From: Zygnema cylindricum
Taxonomy: Eukaryota > Streptophyta > Zygnematophyceae > Zygnematales > Zygnemataceae
Direction: 5' to 3'
Length of the DNA stretch: 64,000 bases
Assembly (NCBI GenBank): GCA_037447655.1
Contig: JBBHKE010000040.1
Coordinates: 178,028 to 242,027 of the forward strand
This document shows positions 21,088 through 31,680 of the stretch, one piece after another (within the stretch, counting starts at the first letter, position 1; each line of letters opens with the position of its first letter). The position numbers and the translations under genes are program-made. Below the pieces are notes generated by a model. That model was not told where the DNA came from. It worked only from the letters and a program-made list of their open reading frames with translations, and made no database searches.

Positions 21088-21093
21088 CAATCA
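21085..21093 (+). promoter_or_regulatory. Candidate readthrough stop UAG-CAA-UCA
   Basis: The integrase and RT are in the same frame with only this TAG between them. UAG followed by CAA UCA fits the UAG-CAR-YYA context known to allow tobamovirus-type readthrough. The related element at 57.8-62.9 kb has TAG-CAA at the homologous position (60850-60855). Sharing of the stop at the same site argues for a designed element feature rather than chance decay. Readthrough itself is not shown. Confidence 0.55.
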
Positions 21094-22646
21094 CTTACAG
21101 AGAATATGACCGGCGACCCTCAATCTTATGTCGAGGCAAGGAGGTCGACCGATTGGGAGAGTAAGTGGAAACCGGCGTGGGAGAAAGAATTTAAGTCGGT
21201 GGTTGATAATCGAACTTTTGAGGAAGTGAAATTACCGGAGGGGAAAAAGGCGATTGATGCAAAGTGGGTCTTTAAAACCAAAACTGGAGCGTCGGGTGAA
21301 ATAATTAAGTACAAGGCGAGGCTTGTGTGTAAGGGGTTCCAACAACGTGAGGGAATCGATTTTAAGGAGACTTATGCTCCCGTGGTGAAGTTCGACTCAC
21401 TACGGATTATTATTGCAATTGCAGCGATGGGGAAGAAGCACGTCCATCAAATGGACGTTGAGACCGCGTTTTTAAATGGTGAGTTGGAGGAAGAGGTATA
21501 TATGAAGGTACCGGAAGGTGTCTCTCCTTTGAAGGAAGGAAATGTATGGCGTTTGAGAAAATCATTATATGGTTTGAAACAAGCACCACGCACTTGGTAT
21601 TTGAGACTTCATCAAGTGCTTTTGAAGTTTGGATTTGTACGGACTACGTCCGATTGTGGAGTTTACGTGAAAGGTGAAGGAGTTGATCAAATCATCTTTT
21701 CCGTTTATGTGGATGATTTCTTGATAGCATGCGACAAGTTGGAGCGCATTGATGAGTTGAAACGTTACCTTGGTTTACATTTCAAAGTAACGGATCTTGG
21801 AGAGGTACGATATATTTTGGGGATTGAAGTGATACGTGACAAGGAGGGGAACATTAAATTGAGTCAAGCTCAATATTGTAAGGAGATTTTGGAGAGATTC
21901 TGTATGACTGACGCGAAACCGCTTTCTACACCGTTGGATGCAAACCTACACATTCGTAAGTTTGAAGAGGAGGATTCTATCGACGTACCTTATCGAGAGA
22001 CGGTTAGTTCACTTATGTACCTTAGCGTTGGTACTCGTCCAGATATTTCGGCCGCGGTTTCTATCGTTAGCCGTTATTGTCACGAGCCAAAGAAGGCGCA
22101 TTGGGAGGCCGTACGACGTATCTTTCGATACTTGGTTGGTACGATTGATCTTGGACTTTTATTCACTTCTAACAAAAATTCTTTGGAGTGTGTTGGGTAT
22201 TGTGATGCGGATTGGGGCGGCGATTTTGATTCAAGTAAGTCTACGTCAGGATATGCATTTATTTTTGGAGGAGCTGCGATCTCGTGGAGTTCTAGGCTAC
22301 AACCTACGGTTGCGTTAAGTTCCACAGAATCTGAGTATATGGCTGCGTGTCATGCAGCTAAGGCTTCGATTTGGATTAAGGAGATGTTACGTGAGTTAAG
22401 CATTTCTATTGGTTGTATGACGATTTATTCTGACAGCATGAATTCTATGGCGTTGGCGAAAAATCTGTGTTTCACAAGAGGACGAAACACATCAGGATCC
22501 AATGGCATTTTGTAAGAGATTTGGTTACGACGAACGAGATTATATTTTCGTACGTTCCAACAAAAGAGGAGGCGGCTGATTTGTTGACAAAGCCTGCCAC
22601 ACATGATGTGTTTGAGAGGGGGCGACCAAAACTTGGATTATTTTGA
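21088..22646 (+). CDS. Copia reverse transcriptase and RNase H
   Basis: In frame with integrase after the TAG; first Met at 21106. RT core: KARLVCKGFQQREGIDFKET, QMDVETAFLNGELEEEVYM, SLYGLKQAPRTWY and the catalytic YVDD in SVYVDDFLIACD. RNase H: GYCDADWGGDFDSSKSTSGY, LSSTESEYMAA and the Ser-Asp-Ser of IYSDSMNS. A one-base shift near 22465 moves the end into another frame, where HIRIQWHFVRDLV and ADLLTKPATHDVFERGRPK complete the usual copia C-terminus with TGA at 22644-22646. Confidence 0.92.
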
Positions 22647-22669
22647 AGAGTTTGGCGAATCCGACAATA

Positions 22670-23358
22670 AGAGGGGGATTTTTGGGATATTGTCGTTTTC
22701 GCGACATTTCGCGAAGCGTCATTCCAACTTGAATTTGTTTGACGCGGATTGTCGCGTCATCATACAAAAGTTCGACGTCGTTTCGCGACGGTACTTTTGA
22801 TGTCCGCGAACGAAACATACTATTTCGTTTCGTGTCACTTGTTTATTTCGTGCGCAGGTGTTACATTTTGCGTGCAGGTGTGTTCGTGTAGCGACACGTG
22901 TTTAAGTCAACATTTTGGAGTTTGTCGTTTTGAAGGAAGAAGCGTGTGCGCCTTCCTTCGTGGAACTTTCATTTGAAGAGTGCACAGTCAGCTAGGGACA
23001 GACTTCGTCGCTACGCTATGTTCTGCTTGTCTTATCTTGTTGTCTCTTAGTGCAGAGTAGCGAGTATATATAGGCAGCAGTGTACATGTGCAGAGTATCG
23101 ATAGAATTAATCGTAATCTATCAATTGTATCTTACATGATTGAATCATAGAGGATTTGATATTGGAGTGAGAGATTATTTAAAGAGGATAGAGAAGAGAG
23201 AGAAGAGAGAAGAGAGATGATGTAAAGAGGCTTCGGCCAAGAACACTTATAATTCTTTTTGGCTGAATATTCCTCTTGTCTTTTATGAGCTTCCGCTGTG
23301 TAATGATTTATGTTTTGTGAATTATTTTAAGTGAAACTCTTTTGCTCAAGATCCTACA
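22670..23358 (+). mobile_element. Polypurine tract and 3' LTR of the copia element
   Basis: AAGAGGGGGA at 22670-22679 is the plus-strand primer. The LTR follows and ends AGATCCTACA at 23358, matching the AGATCCTATCA end of the LTR at 53397. It is about 678 bp and holds TATATATAGG near 23065 as a possible TATA box. Its 5' edge is uncertain by a few bases because no second LTR is present to compare. Confidence 0.75.
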
Positions 23359-23985
23359 GGGGAGAGAATTTTCTTCTTTTTTGGTTCGCAACGAAAGGGA
23401 AGAAGCAGAAAGAGGGATAAGACAGGGCGGGTTCGAACAAAAACTGCTTTTGTTTTTTTTGTCGGTTGTGAAGCGAAGTGAGCTTTAAGCATTTTGGAGA
23501 ACATTGCCAATTCGTAATTGTAAGAAAAAAAAAAAAAAGTCAAGCCCAACTAAGGCCAAAAAACTTATGTCAATCGTTTAAAACGGTTAAATGTTTGTTT
23601 CCTTAAAATCAATCGATCTCATCAATTTCGCTCCCTTCTCATTGATGTTTGGCTCACTTTTATCCAAATAATAAAACAAAAAAAGGAGAAAAAAAAAGAT
23701 AGTAAAATAAATAAGGGAAAAGAAAAGTGAGGAGGAGGAAGGTTAAAGGACATAAATAGAGGAGAGAGTCCGCTATCTTTCCTTGCACGCTTCTAGGGGG
23801 AGCGCGATAGATATAACAGAATATAAGGAAAGAATAAGAACTGTAACTTTTTTAGTTTTTCATTTTTTTACTAATTTTGATTTTATCACACTTCCCCCAC
23901 CCCTACTTTGTGTGCCGCCCTCCACCCCCTTCCTCTTGGGGTGGACGAAGCAAGTATTCAGACGTTTTTTTTTTTTTTTTCTTTT
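23359..23985. other. Flank of the copia element with a dispersed inverted repeat
   Basis: 23430-23525 (CTTTTGTTTTTTTTGTCGGT onward) has a reverse-complement copy at about 27785-27870. 23640-23770 is AT-rich. No gene is recognised. Confidence 0.5.
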
Positions 23986-23989
23986 TTTT

Positions 23990-25110
23990 CTTTGGTTTGT
24001 TTTCCTATGTGGAAGATACTTAGGAGAGGGTGTACTCCCGATTGAATGTGACAGGCATAGAAACTATTTTCTACAAACCTTTTCAAAGAATAAAACTACC
24101 AAAAAATCTCAACTGATTGATTCGGTGAAATCTTTTGCAATTCTCCTTTTTGATGGATTAAAATTGCATAAAGTTTCATATTTTTTTTAATAAAAAAAAT
24201 ACGAGGTTCTCTGCCCTCAACTTTTCTGTTTCCCTTCTCTCTTTTCTTCCCTTCTCCCCTTTTTCTTTAATCAGATAACTACAAGGTGTTCTCTGCCCTC
24301 ACCTTTTCTGTTTCCCTTCTCTCTTGTCTTTCCCTTCTCCCCTTCTCCCATTTGTTTGAAACACAACTTAGATAAAACACTATTTGCCTGTCTCCCCTAA
24401 CCTCTGTAAAATAAATTTGGTTGAGATTTGAACAAAATACAGACACTGACGGCTCTGCATCACTAATGTTCTAGAATGTTGCATGGAAATGGTGTAGATA
24501 AACTTTGCTAACTACATGACAGGAGAACTACAAAAAATAAGATAATCCTAGTCTCAATCTATGTAAACCTCTTGAATCAAGGAGTTTATTTGCATCCTTT
24601 GCTTATTGGGACGTATGTAACAATTGTACTTCTACCAAACTACCAATTTATTCGTACCTTTTGCCTAAAGAGACGTTTATCACAATTGTACTCTTGCCTT
24701 TAGGAACTTAAGTTATTAACCATTTTAGATAAGTGTTCAAGGGAAAGCAGAAATTGTACTAAACTTGATTGTTGTCCACACCGCGAATCGTTATTAGCGT
24801 CAAGGTTTTTTTCGCCACTTAAAACATCTTTTCTCCGTACACACTTGTCGGATTTTCTATTTAAGACCGCCAATCGGAAGCTGAGAACGTTACCTTTCAA
24901 TCGCAACCATCAGATCCACAATCCAACAAGTGTGTACGGAAAAAAGATGTTTTAAGTGGCGAAAAAATCTTGACGCTGATAACGATTCGATGTGTAGACA
25001 CCAGCCAAAAGGCTCCTAGTCGGGCAAACAAGTATTTTGAACGAGCACTGGCAAAAAACTATTTTCAACAATTATTACATCGAAAACTAATAATAAAAAC
25101 CATCGATACA
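23990..25110 (-). pseudogene. Relic of the 3' region of a kinase locus (locus C)
   Basis: Stretch-by-stretch similarity to 47750-48665, the region downstream of the locus B coiled coil: CTATGTGGAAGAT, GGATTAAAATTGCATA, TCTAGAATGTTGC, CAATTGTACTTCTACCA, AAGTGTTCAAGGGAA and TCCTAGTCGGG all recur in order. A third, shorter copy is at 39330-39440. The coiled-coil and kinase exons that should lie upstream (higher coordinates) are gone; the purine tract at 25120 takes their place. A MITE has inserted at 24777-24996. Confidence 0.7.
24777..24996 (-). mobile_element. MITE, family a, copy 1
   Basis: About 220 bp with terminal inverted repeats of about 75 bp. The left arm contains GCCACTTAAAACATCTTTTC and CCGTACACACTTGT; the right arm is its reverse complement. 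The outer end is ACACCGCGAATCG. Other copies are at 45902-46122 and 31885-32091. It interrupts the locus C 3' relic, since flanking DNA matches locus B continuously without it. Non-coding. Confidence 0.85.
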
Positions 25111-25949
25111 TCGCTAATCCCGGGGGGGTGGGGGGGGGGAGGGGGGGGGGGGGGGAGGGAGGGGTGAGGGGGGGGGGGGAGGAGGGGGATGGGGCTTCGG
25201 GGGGGGGGTGGGGAGGGGGAAGAACCCGGGGGAAGCCGGGGCAGACCGGTGGCATGCATGAGGCGGGGGGGAGGGAGAGGGAGGTGGGGAGCGACGGGGG
25301 AGAGGGGGAGGAGAGGGACGAGGGCAGGGGAGGGATGGGAGGGAGTGGACGTGCAGGGGCGGGAGGGAGGGAGTCCAAACCCCCTTCCACTTTTTTTCTT
25401 CCCAAAACCAGACAGAGGTCCACCCTTCACTGAGAGAGCTGCTGGAGGGAGAGGGAGAAAGGGAGGGGGACAAGGAGAAGAAAGAGAAAAAGAAAGAAGG
25501 GGGAGAGGGGAAGTGGAAGGAGGGGTTGCAGGAATTTAAGGGAGGAGAGAGTCCCAACTCCCTCTCTCTGCATCCCTCTCAGGGAAGGGCGTTCTCATAG
25601 AAAAAGAGATTGTAAAAGGAAATAAATACACAAAAGAAAACAAAAAAAGAGTGGACAAATTTTTTTTTTTTTTATATATTTGTTTTTTATTATCATCCCT
25701 TTCCTCCCACTTTGTGTCTTGCCGTCCCCTGTCCCTCTCTCCCTCCTGCCCCTTCTTTCTTTGCCTACCCCAACTTTTTTGGAGTGAGAGGGAATTTTAG
25801 ATTTTTTTTTTTTTTTTTTTATTTTTTCCTCCATGTTAAAGACAGTACTGAAGCAGTGAGAGGACAGGAGGGAGGGAGAGCCAGAGGAAAGTGGGAGGGG
25901 CTGGAGTAGGGGGGGAGGGGAGAGGAGAGTGGGAGGAGGGAGAAGAGGA
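25111..25949. repeat. G/A microsatellite and dispersed repeat (copy of 2460-2710)
   Basis: 25120-25380 is G-rich with G runs. 25390-25670 repeats 2460-2710 (GAGAGAGCTGCTGGAGGG, GGAAATAAATACACAAAAGA). 25670-25830 holds two T runs of about 16-20 bases. 25855-25945 is again G/A. The order matches the region before PsK1, so it is probably the surviving 5' intron of a locus whose PsK exon was lost. Confidence 0.65.
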
Positions 25950-26836
25950 CCTCCATTGTAAATCCCTTCTTAGATTTTCGCCAAAATTAGAGTGGAGAGT
26001 TTCCCGTTTACATACCTTTTCATTATTATCTTAAGCTTAACACTTCTTCAACACTTTTTGTAAAATTCCTCTTTTGTTTTTTTGTGCTTGTTGTTCCTAT
26101 TTTTGTCTTTTGTTGACTCGTCCTTATCTATGTGTCAGTTTATTTTGCACCGATTTTCCTTTTCAATTTTGTCATTGCCGATTATTTTTTCTTAATATTT
26201 TTTTTGAAATAGTAACTATAATTTTTAATAATAGTTGGATGTAATTATGGCAGTTTGTTTTCAAAATTTTACAAAAAGAGCATATTTTTATAACAAACAG
26301 ATATGTTGAGATAAACTGTTTTCAGTTTAGAAATAAATACGTTTTTTCAATAAACCATTTAGAATATCAGCTGGGAACATATCGTTTGTTGGATTTAAAC
26401 TCTTCATTTCTAAATCCAAAAAGAAAATGAATTTGGATTCTCTCTCGATTAAAATCAAACCAAAAATTCGAATGACTTCCAAAGACCCTTTTTTTGTTGT
26501 GAAAATGTTACTTTTTACGTATGACAATTTATATTTCCGGTTTTTACCACACTGTTTTTTCTGCAAAACTGTTTTATTTTTTTTCTTTCTAACTCCAGAT
26601 TTGTAATCCGTAATCTTTCGTGTCTAATTTTTGTTCTCTTCTTTCTTCTTCTTGTAAATTTCTTTGTTATTGTAATTGTTCTTGTTTTTGTCATTGCTAA
26701 TGTTTTTTAAAGACAAAAAGCAGTTTCTTTACGGGAATTAAACCAGAATTCTGTTGTTTGTAATGTAAGCTGTTTATCTATTTATTTAGTTAAATTCTAA
26801 TTTTTTGGAACAATGTCAATTTAAACGACATTATCC
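25950..26836. other. Dispersed repeat (copy of 15-110) and AT-rich spacer
   Basis: 25950-26070 resembles 15-110. 26071-26836 is AT-rich, with no gene or element recognised. Confidence 0.55.
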
Positions 26837-27084
26837 ATGGATACGTCCTTCTTAGAAGAAAACGTAATTTCATGGGAAGGTCGTATCTGGGAGGTTCGAG
26901 CGTTTTTGTTGTTTTTTTGGCTATTTCTGCTGCTCAGTTTGTCTTTTGTGGTGGAGTTCCCTACCTTCTTGCAGCTTCAACGGTTGAGAATTGGTGGAGA
27001 GAAAGGAAGAAACACAAGAAACATGCAACATGTTTGCAGTTTCAGTTTCACTCACAGTTTCTGTTCAAGTGTCAGTTGAAGTAA
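26837..27084 (-). pseudogene. Fragment of the gypsy GPY/F unit, copy C
   Basis: Minus-strand similarity to the Ser/Thr-rich and basic-helix part of copies A and B: the counterparts of HATxFxxPPTNSxxLKLQ and the Gln/Lys-rich helix are recognisable, then it decays with stops before the GPY/F signature. Plus-strand shared words are TTGCAGCTTCAA and AGTTTCAGTTTCA. It shows the unit is a dispersed family rather than just a two-copy duplication. Confidence 0.55.
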
Positions 27085-28329
27085 AAAACCCAAAAAAATG
27101 AAGTCATTAAAATATGATCAGCGAAAGATAGATAGAGAGAGAGAGAGAGAAGCAGTCAGAATCAGATCAAGGAGAGATAGAAGCAATCAACAGAAAAATT
27201 AGAAAAAGAAACAAAATCAAACCCGGAAGGGGAAAAATTAGAGACAGAGAAACTGAGGTCACAAAAAAAATGAGAGATAAGAGGCATTTTTTTAGATATA
27301 TTTTTTCATTGTCTTTTAAACATTTCATCGAACTGCTGATTATAAAAGGGTCGGGTTTCTGAGGTTCTTTCAAGACTTTGTGCAAAATTTTCAATAACAA
27401 ATTTAAAAGGTTTTTGATTTATAAAATGTTTTATATCACCCATATTGCCCAGGGCCTTTGAGAAGGGGGATGGTTTCCATATTTATTTAATACAGTATAA
27501 TAATTCTAGACAGAGGTGATTTTTGAGTACATTTTTCATGATTTCCTATACAAACCAAACAGAATAAAATAAAATAAAAACTATACTGCGAAATGGCATT
27601 TCCGTTCTGTTGTTGACTTTTTTTTATCTCTTTTTTCCTTTCCCGATGAAGATAAGAACTGGCTAAATATTGATGAAAAGAGATGGGAATTGATGGGATC
27701 TACTGATTTTCAAAGAAACATACATTTAACTTTAAAATGAGATGTTTTTTTTTTTTTTTTATGTTAGCGTGTTTTTTTTTGTTTCTAAACAATTCGGAAT
27801 TGCCAATGTTCTCCAAAATGACTAAAACTCACTTTGCTTCACAACCGACAAAAAAAACAAAGGCATTCTTTTTAGTTTCACACCAACAAAGGAGAATAAA
27901 TGGCGATTAGCTCAATGAAGACATTTTAAAGTTTTTAGGATTTTTTACAGCTATCCCAAATGCATCTATTTTGGTGCACCGCTATCCCCAAAGTCCAAAA
28001 AGCCACAAAATCCACACTGTTACTTTAAATAAAATTTTAAAAAATGTCCTCATCCAGACAGTTGCTGGAACAGTGGGTGGGAGGGAAGGGGGAGGAGAAT
28101 CCCTCCCCCCACCCCCTACCTGAAAAAAAAGAGGAAAACATCTCAAAAGATTCCCTTACCTGCCTGAAGGCTCCTCTCAGAAGCTCATCCTCCATCCCTC
28201 CTTTCCCCTCTCCTCCTACCTCCCCCTCCCGCCTGCCTCCTCGAGCCTTCAAAATCTAAACATTGTGACCCTCCACTCTGCCGCCACCAGCCCTTCTTAC
28301 GAGGGGGTACAAAGTGGAGAGAGTTTCTA
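27085..28329. other. Non-coding spacer with repeat fragments
   Basis: 27135-27154 is a GA run. 27785-27870 is the reverse complement of 23430-23525. 28100-28215 (AAGATTCCCTTACCTGCCTG and CTCCTCTCAGA) resembles 36815-36925. No gene is recognised. Confidence 0.55.
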
Positions 28330-28449
28330 ACGCTAATTCATTCAGCGGTTCAGAATCAGCCACGTCATTCAGACCTGAATCATATTTAATAACACTGACA
28401 ACAACTCCACGCTAATGATTTCTTTACTCTAATAACAGTATGCGGTGTA
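28330..28449. mobile_element. Worn MITE, family b
   Basis: The right part resembles 15075-15218, with CACGTC...TTAATAAC...ACTCTAATAACAGTATGCGG and a terminal GTGTA. The left end is not clear. Confidence 0.4.
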
Positions 28450-28831
28450 CCACTCCTGCGAGAGGAGAGGGAGAGGGAGAGGGGGGGGGGGACAGGAGGG
28501 GTAGGCGGAGAGGAAGAGGGAGATAAAGAGGGAGAAGAAAATGAGAGAGATACGATGAATCCAACTTATATGCACGCTTCTCTACCCCTCCGCCTGCCCA
28601 TCTTAGTCTCCCTCCCCGCCCCCTTTTCTTTTTATTTTAAATGTTTCCTCGTCTGACCCCTTCGTTTCTTCTTAGCAAAGGGCGGGGGGTCAGAGAGCTT
28701 TGTTTGATATACTTGTTTTTTTTTTGTTGTTATTCCTTTGGTGAAGGTAGGGGTAGGAGGTTGCCTGCTGCTTGCTTGCTGGAGCTCAGACTTCAAAAAC
28801 TCTCACCTTTGCTATCTTACCACACCCACGC

Positions 28832-28864
<33 letters not shown>

Positions 28865-28904
28865 ACCCCCCACAACATCCCCCCTCACCTCTCCCAAATT
28901 TTCC
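28450..28904. other. Microsatellite region with C homopolymer
   Basis: 28455-28560 is G/A-rich. 28832-28864 is a C run followed by C/T-rich sequence to about 28905. It lies between the worn MITE and the repeated intron segment. No gene. Confidence 0.6.
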
Positions 28905-29110
28905 TCACCAACTTCTCTATTGTTGACACAATTAGAATGTGGATAGAGTTCATCATTTCTCTGTTTCGCTTTCCTTTCTTCTCTTTAACTTGGAGAATAT
29001 TCTCTTGCAGACAGCACAACAGGTTGCCACAGATAATTTTCCACACAAGTGAAACAGCCACAAACCCACTAGACGAGAGGAGGAGGGCAAGATAGAAAAC
29101 GAGAGAGGAT
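28905..29110 (-). repeat. Duplicated PsK-intron segment, copy 2
   Basis: About 205 bp nearly identical to 29655-29865 (shared TCTATTGTTGACACAATTAG, ATAGAGTTCATCATTTCT, GGAGAATATTCTCTTGCAGA). It is the conserved intron that follows a PsK exon, here without a PsK exon beside it. A solo LTR separates the two copies. Confidence 0.8.
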
Positions 29111-29114
29111 GACT

Positions 29115-29657
29115 TGAAAGGATCGAATAATAAAACACTGAGTGCAAATGCAAGCGGAAGCATAAAAAAAACACACATTCGAGAAAGATAACCCCACGGA
29201 AGCCAATATATTCCAAAGGGAAACTTTTCTTACATAATTCCTCACACCCTCAAAACGCACTCACTTCTAACTCCTCTTAATCATATAAAAGTTAATCTTC
29301 ACTAACCTCCTCTAACTCCTCAAGAATCACCACAAAGCTATCAAACTCCCTTAACTCCTTGAACTCCTTCATAGTCTACAAGGAGGATCAACTCTCGCCC
29401 AATTGATAAAAACCTCTCTCTCACTACGCCTCAATATACTTCTTCAAACGTCACGTAACAATACCACGGTACACGATTAGAAACGCGTAAGAGTCAACGT
29501 GGTGAAAACATCCGACCAACAACTGCGAACCGACTTGAACTACACGGTACGACTAGACAAGTCAACCACGGAACAACTTGAACCACACGGTACGACTAGA
29601 ACTTACGTGAACCGAAACGACCAAACAATTTCCACGTCACTTCTATAGTACGAATCA
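29115..29657 (-). mobile_element. Solo LTR, copia type, minus orientation
   Basis: On the minus strand it runs from TGATTCGTACTATAG to GATCCTTTCA, with TG...CA ends, 543 bp. Its 3' half aligns with the copia LTR at 52891-53397: AATATATTGGCTT, TGTGT then a T run, ATGCTTCCGCT, AGTGTTTTATTATTCGATCC. No primer-binding site or internal region adjoins it. No 5-bp target duplication is seen; instead the 205-bp intron copies flank it. Confidence 0.65.
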
Positions 29658-29868
29658 CCAACTTCTCTATTGTTGACACAATTAGAGTGCGGATAGAGTT
29701 CATCATTTCTTTGTTTCGTTTTTTTTTCTTCTCTTTAACTTGGAGAATATTCTCTTGCAGAGAGCAGAACAGGTTCCCACAGATAATTTTCCACACAGGT
29801 GGAACAGCCAGAAACCCACAAGACGAGGGGAGGGGGAGGAAGGGGAAGATAGAAAGCGAGAGACTTAC
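29655..29868 (-). other. Conserved intron start after PsK3
   Basis: Starts at donor CAG/GTAAGTCT (GT at 29868-29867). It holds the conserved block also present at 728-838 and 42000-42141, and one unit of the TTAACTT...GAATATTCTCTT minisatellite. Confidence 0.75.
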
Positions 29869-30615
29869 CTGCTCCAAAGCCACTGCCAGTTTACTGATGC
29901 GGTCCATCTCTTCTGCCACTTTCTCCATAGACAGCTCCATTTGGTTATTTTTCAGACACGCAACAGTGAGTCGGGTGAGTCCTTCAATCACATCATTCGG
30001 CCATTCTTTCACACGAGGGTCGAGAAACGCTTTCAGACTATCTTGTGACGTGAAACTTAAAAGCCATTGCTTTGTCAGGATTTGTTTAAGCATCCGGCCA
30101 AAGTCAGAACACGCTAAACTAGACTCGAAGGAGCACGGAAGGTAAACAAACTTGTTGTTGCCATTGTCATCAAAGGCTATTAGGTTAGCTGCTACTGGCA
30201 GACAAAGACCTAGTCTACTAAAGTACAGCGCTGCATCCGCTACTTCGTTTGCTATCCGACAAAAATCCGGCCATCCCAAACCTTGCTCTATCCTATCCGT
30301 TAAGCTACCTCCCTCCCTCCACTCCACCACAATGCTTCTACTGCCTTCACGCCAGCCTATGACCTTCGCCACATGGGGATGCCTAACACTGTGCATCTGC
30401 CATGCCATGGCTGCCACATTGTGGGAAGGATTCAGAGTAAAGACCACCACAGGTGTGCCCTCCAACGTTCCCCTGTAGATAGACGAGAAGTAGAAAGTGG
30501 GTGTGCTTATATCGCAATCGCCATTTTTCGGGGTGGAGTCGACTTGTTCCTGAGAGAGTGTACGGATGCCTCTGAGGCCATCTTCCATCTGCACAGTGGT
30601 GGGGCCCACATGCAC
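29869..30615 (-). CDS. PsK3: catalytically empty kinase-like exon (locus C)
   Basis: Intact phase 0-0 exon of 249 codons between acceptor CTGACAG (before 30615) and donor CAG/GTAAGT. Here the first codon is GTG where PsK1, 5 and 7 have ATG, which supports an internal exon rather than a start. Landmarks: MEDGLRGIRTLSQEQ; YRGTLEGTPVVVFTL with Phe where VAIK has Lys; HPHVAKVIGW; SIVVEWREGGSLTDRI; CRIANEVADAALYFSRLG; LCLPVAANLIAFDD where HRDLKPxNxLL would be; NKFVYLP in place of DFG; FGRMLKQILT; DPRVKEWPNDVIEGLTRLTV then MEKVAEEMDRI. It probably acts, if at all, as a binding or regulatory fold. No kinase exon remains downstream. Confidence 0.85.
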
Positions 30616-30987
30616 CTGTCAGCTGGGTGGGTGGGCGGGGGGGAAGGGAGGGGGAAGGACGGGGGGTGGAGAAGAGATGGAAGGGGCATAATAAATCTAT
30701 TAAGTGTTTATGCAAAGGTACGCAAACTCAAAAAACTGATTTTATCATATCTTATCGTAATACGTTTTGAATTATAATTTGAACTCATATTTTGAAATCA
30801 ATTCATTTGTTTCAAGACCGATCTGAGCTTCCATTTACGAATGTTTTTTGTACGGCAATCACATCTTGTACACAATATTCACACACTAAAGGTACTCGCC
30901 ACGACAACAGCGCAAAGACATCAGACTACTCGGGGTGGGGGTGGGTGGGTTGAGGAGAGGAGCTGGAGGAGAGTGGGCACGCCTGAC
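30616..30987 (-). other. Intron between PsK4 and PsK3
   Basis: Donor GAG AAG/GTCAGG at 30987, acceptor CTGACAG at 30616, both phase 0. The last 45 bases on the coding strand are a C/T tract (30617-30665), the normal-length version of what is hugely expanded at PsK1 and PsK5. Confidence 0.7.
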
Positions 30988-31680
30988 CTTCTCATTGGCT
31001 TTTTGGATAATGTGGGCAATTTTCGCTGGAATTTCCTCCATAGATGGAGGATAAATGCTTCCGCACATGTCAGCCACTTGATCGAGTTCTATCAAAACAG
31101 ATAACACCGTCTTGCGATAGTCGTTGAGATCATCTGCAGAGATAGCATTGAAACGTTTCAAAGGTCCCTTCACCATTTTTTTTTAAAAGCTTCCAAAACT
31201 GCGAGTCGCACTGTCGATTCCACCAGGAACATAGACAAGCTTGAAGGTATTGTGGTCTCTAAACACAAGACTAGACTCTATTTTCACACCGCCACTTTGA
31301 TTGGCCAAATACGCAGCAGCACATGCCACGTCTTGCGCTATCCGACAAACATTCGGCCATAAAAATTCAGTATCCTTCAATAGGAAACTTATTGCTGATC
31401 CTCCCACCACCATAATGTGTCTATATTTTTCACAGCAGCCTATGACCTTTGCCACGTGGGGATGGGTGGCATTGTACATCTGCCATGCCACGTCAGCCAC
31501 ATTGTCATCAGGTCCCAAAGCGTGGACAAACACATGGTTCTTCTCAAAATACCCCCTGTAGACTTCCCATGGCTCCTCACAGAGCTTGTCAGAGCAGCAG
31601 GCGTGTGCCATCTGGTTGAAAGAGAGAGCAGGCAGGCCCCTGAGCACGTCATTTCGGATCCCCTCCCCTCCCCTCCCCTC
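30988..31680 (-). pseudogene. PsK4: kinase-like exon with one in-frame stop (locus C)
   Basis: PsK family frame from about IRNDVLRGLPALS (near 31675) to donor AATGAGAAG/GTCAGG at 30988. Landmarks: VYRGYFEKNHVFVHAL (no VAIK lysine), HPHVAKVIGCCEKYRHIMVV, CRIAQDVACAAAYLANQS, FKLVYVP (no DFG), then FGSF, TAA at 31183-31185, KKMVKGPLKRF, and PPSMEEIPAKIAHII. The TAA is the only break, and the reading frame is kept on both sides. The 5' edge is unclear because it grades into a GGGGA repeat. It is divergent from PsK3 and closest in style to PsK2 (both read VHALGPDDNV or VHVLGPEDNV). Confidence 0.75.

Larger units (their letters stand above)
18700..23358 (+). mobile_element. Ty1/copia retrotransposon, 5'-truncated
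   Basis: Order is Gag(partial)-protease-integrase-RT-RNase H-3' LTR, which is copia order (integrase before RT). The 5' LTR, primer site and about 300 Gag codons are missing; homology to the 53-kb element begins near 18704 inside Gag. Frame lesions: one shift near 19530 and one near 22465. The protease, integrase and RT motifs are intact. An in-frame UAG lies between integrase and RT. The copy probably cannot transpose because it lacks its 5' end. Confidence 0.9.
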
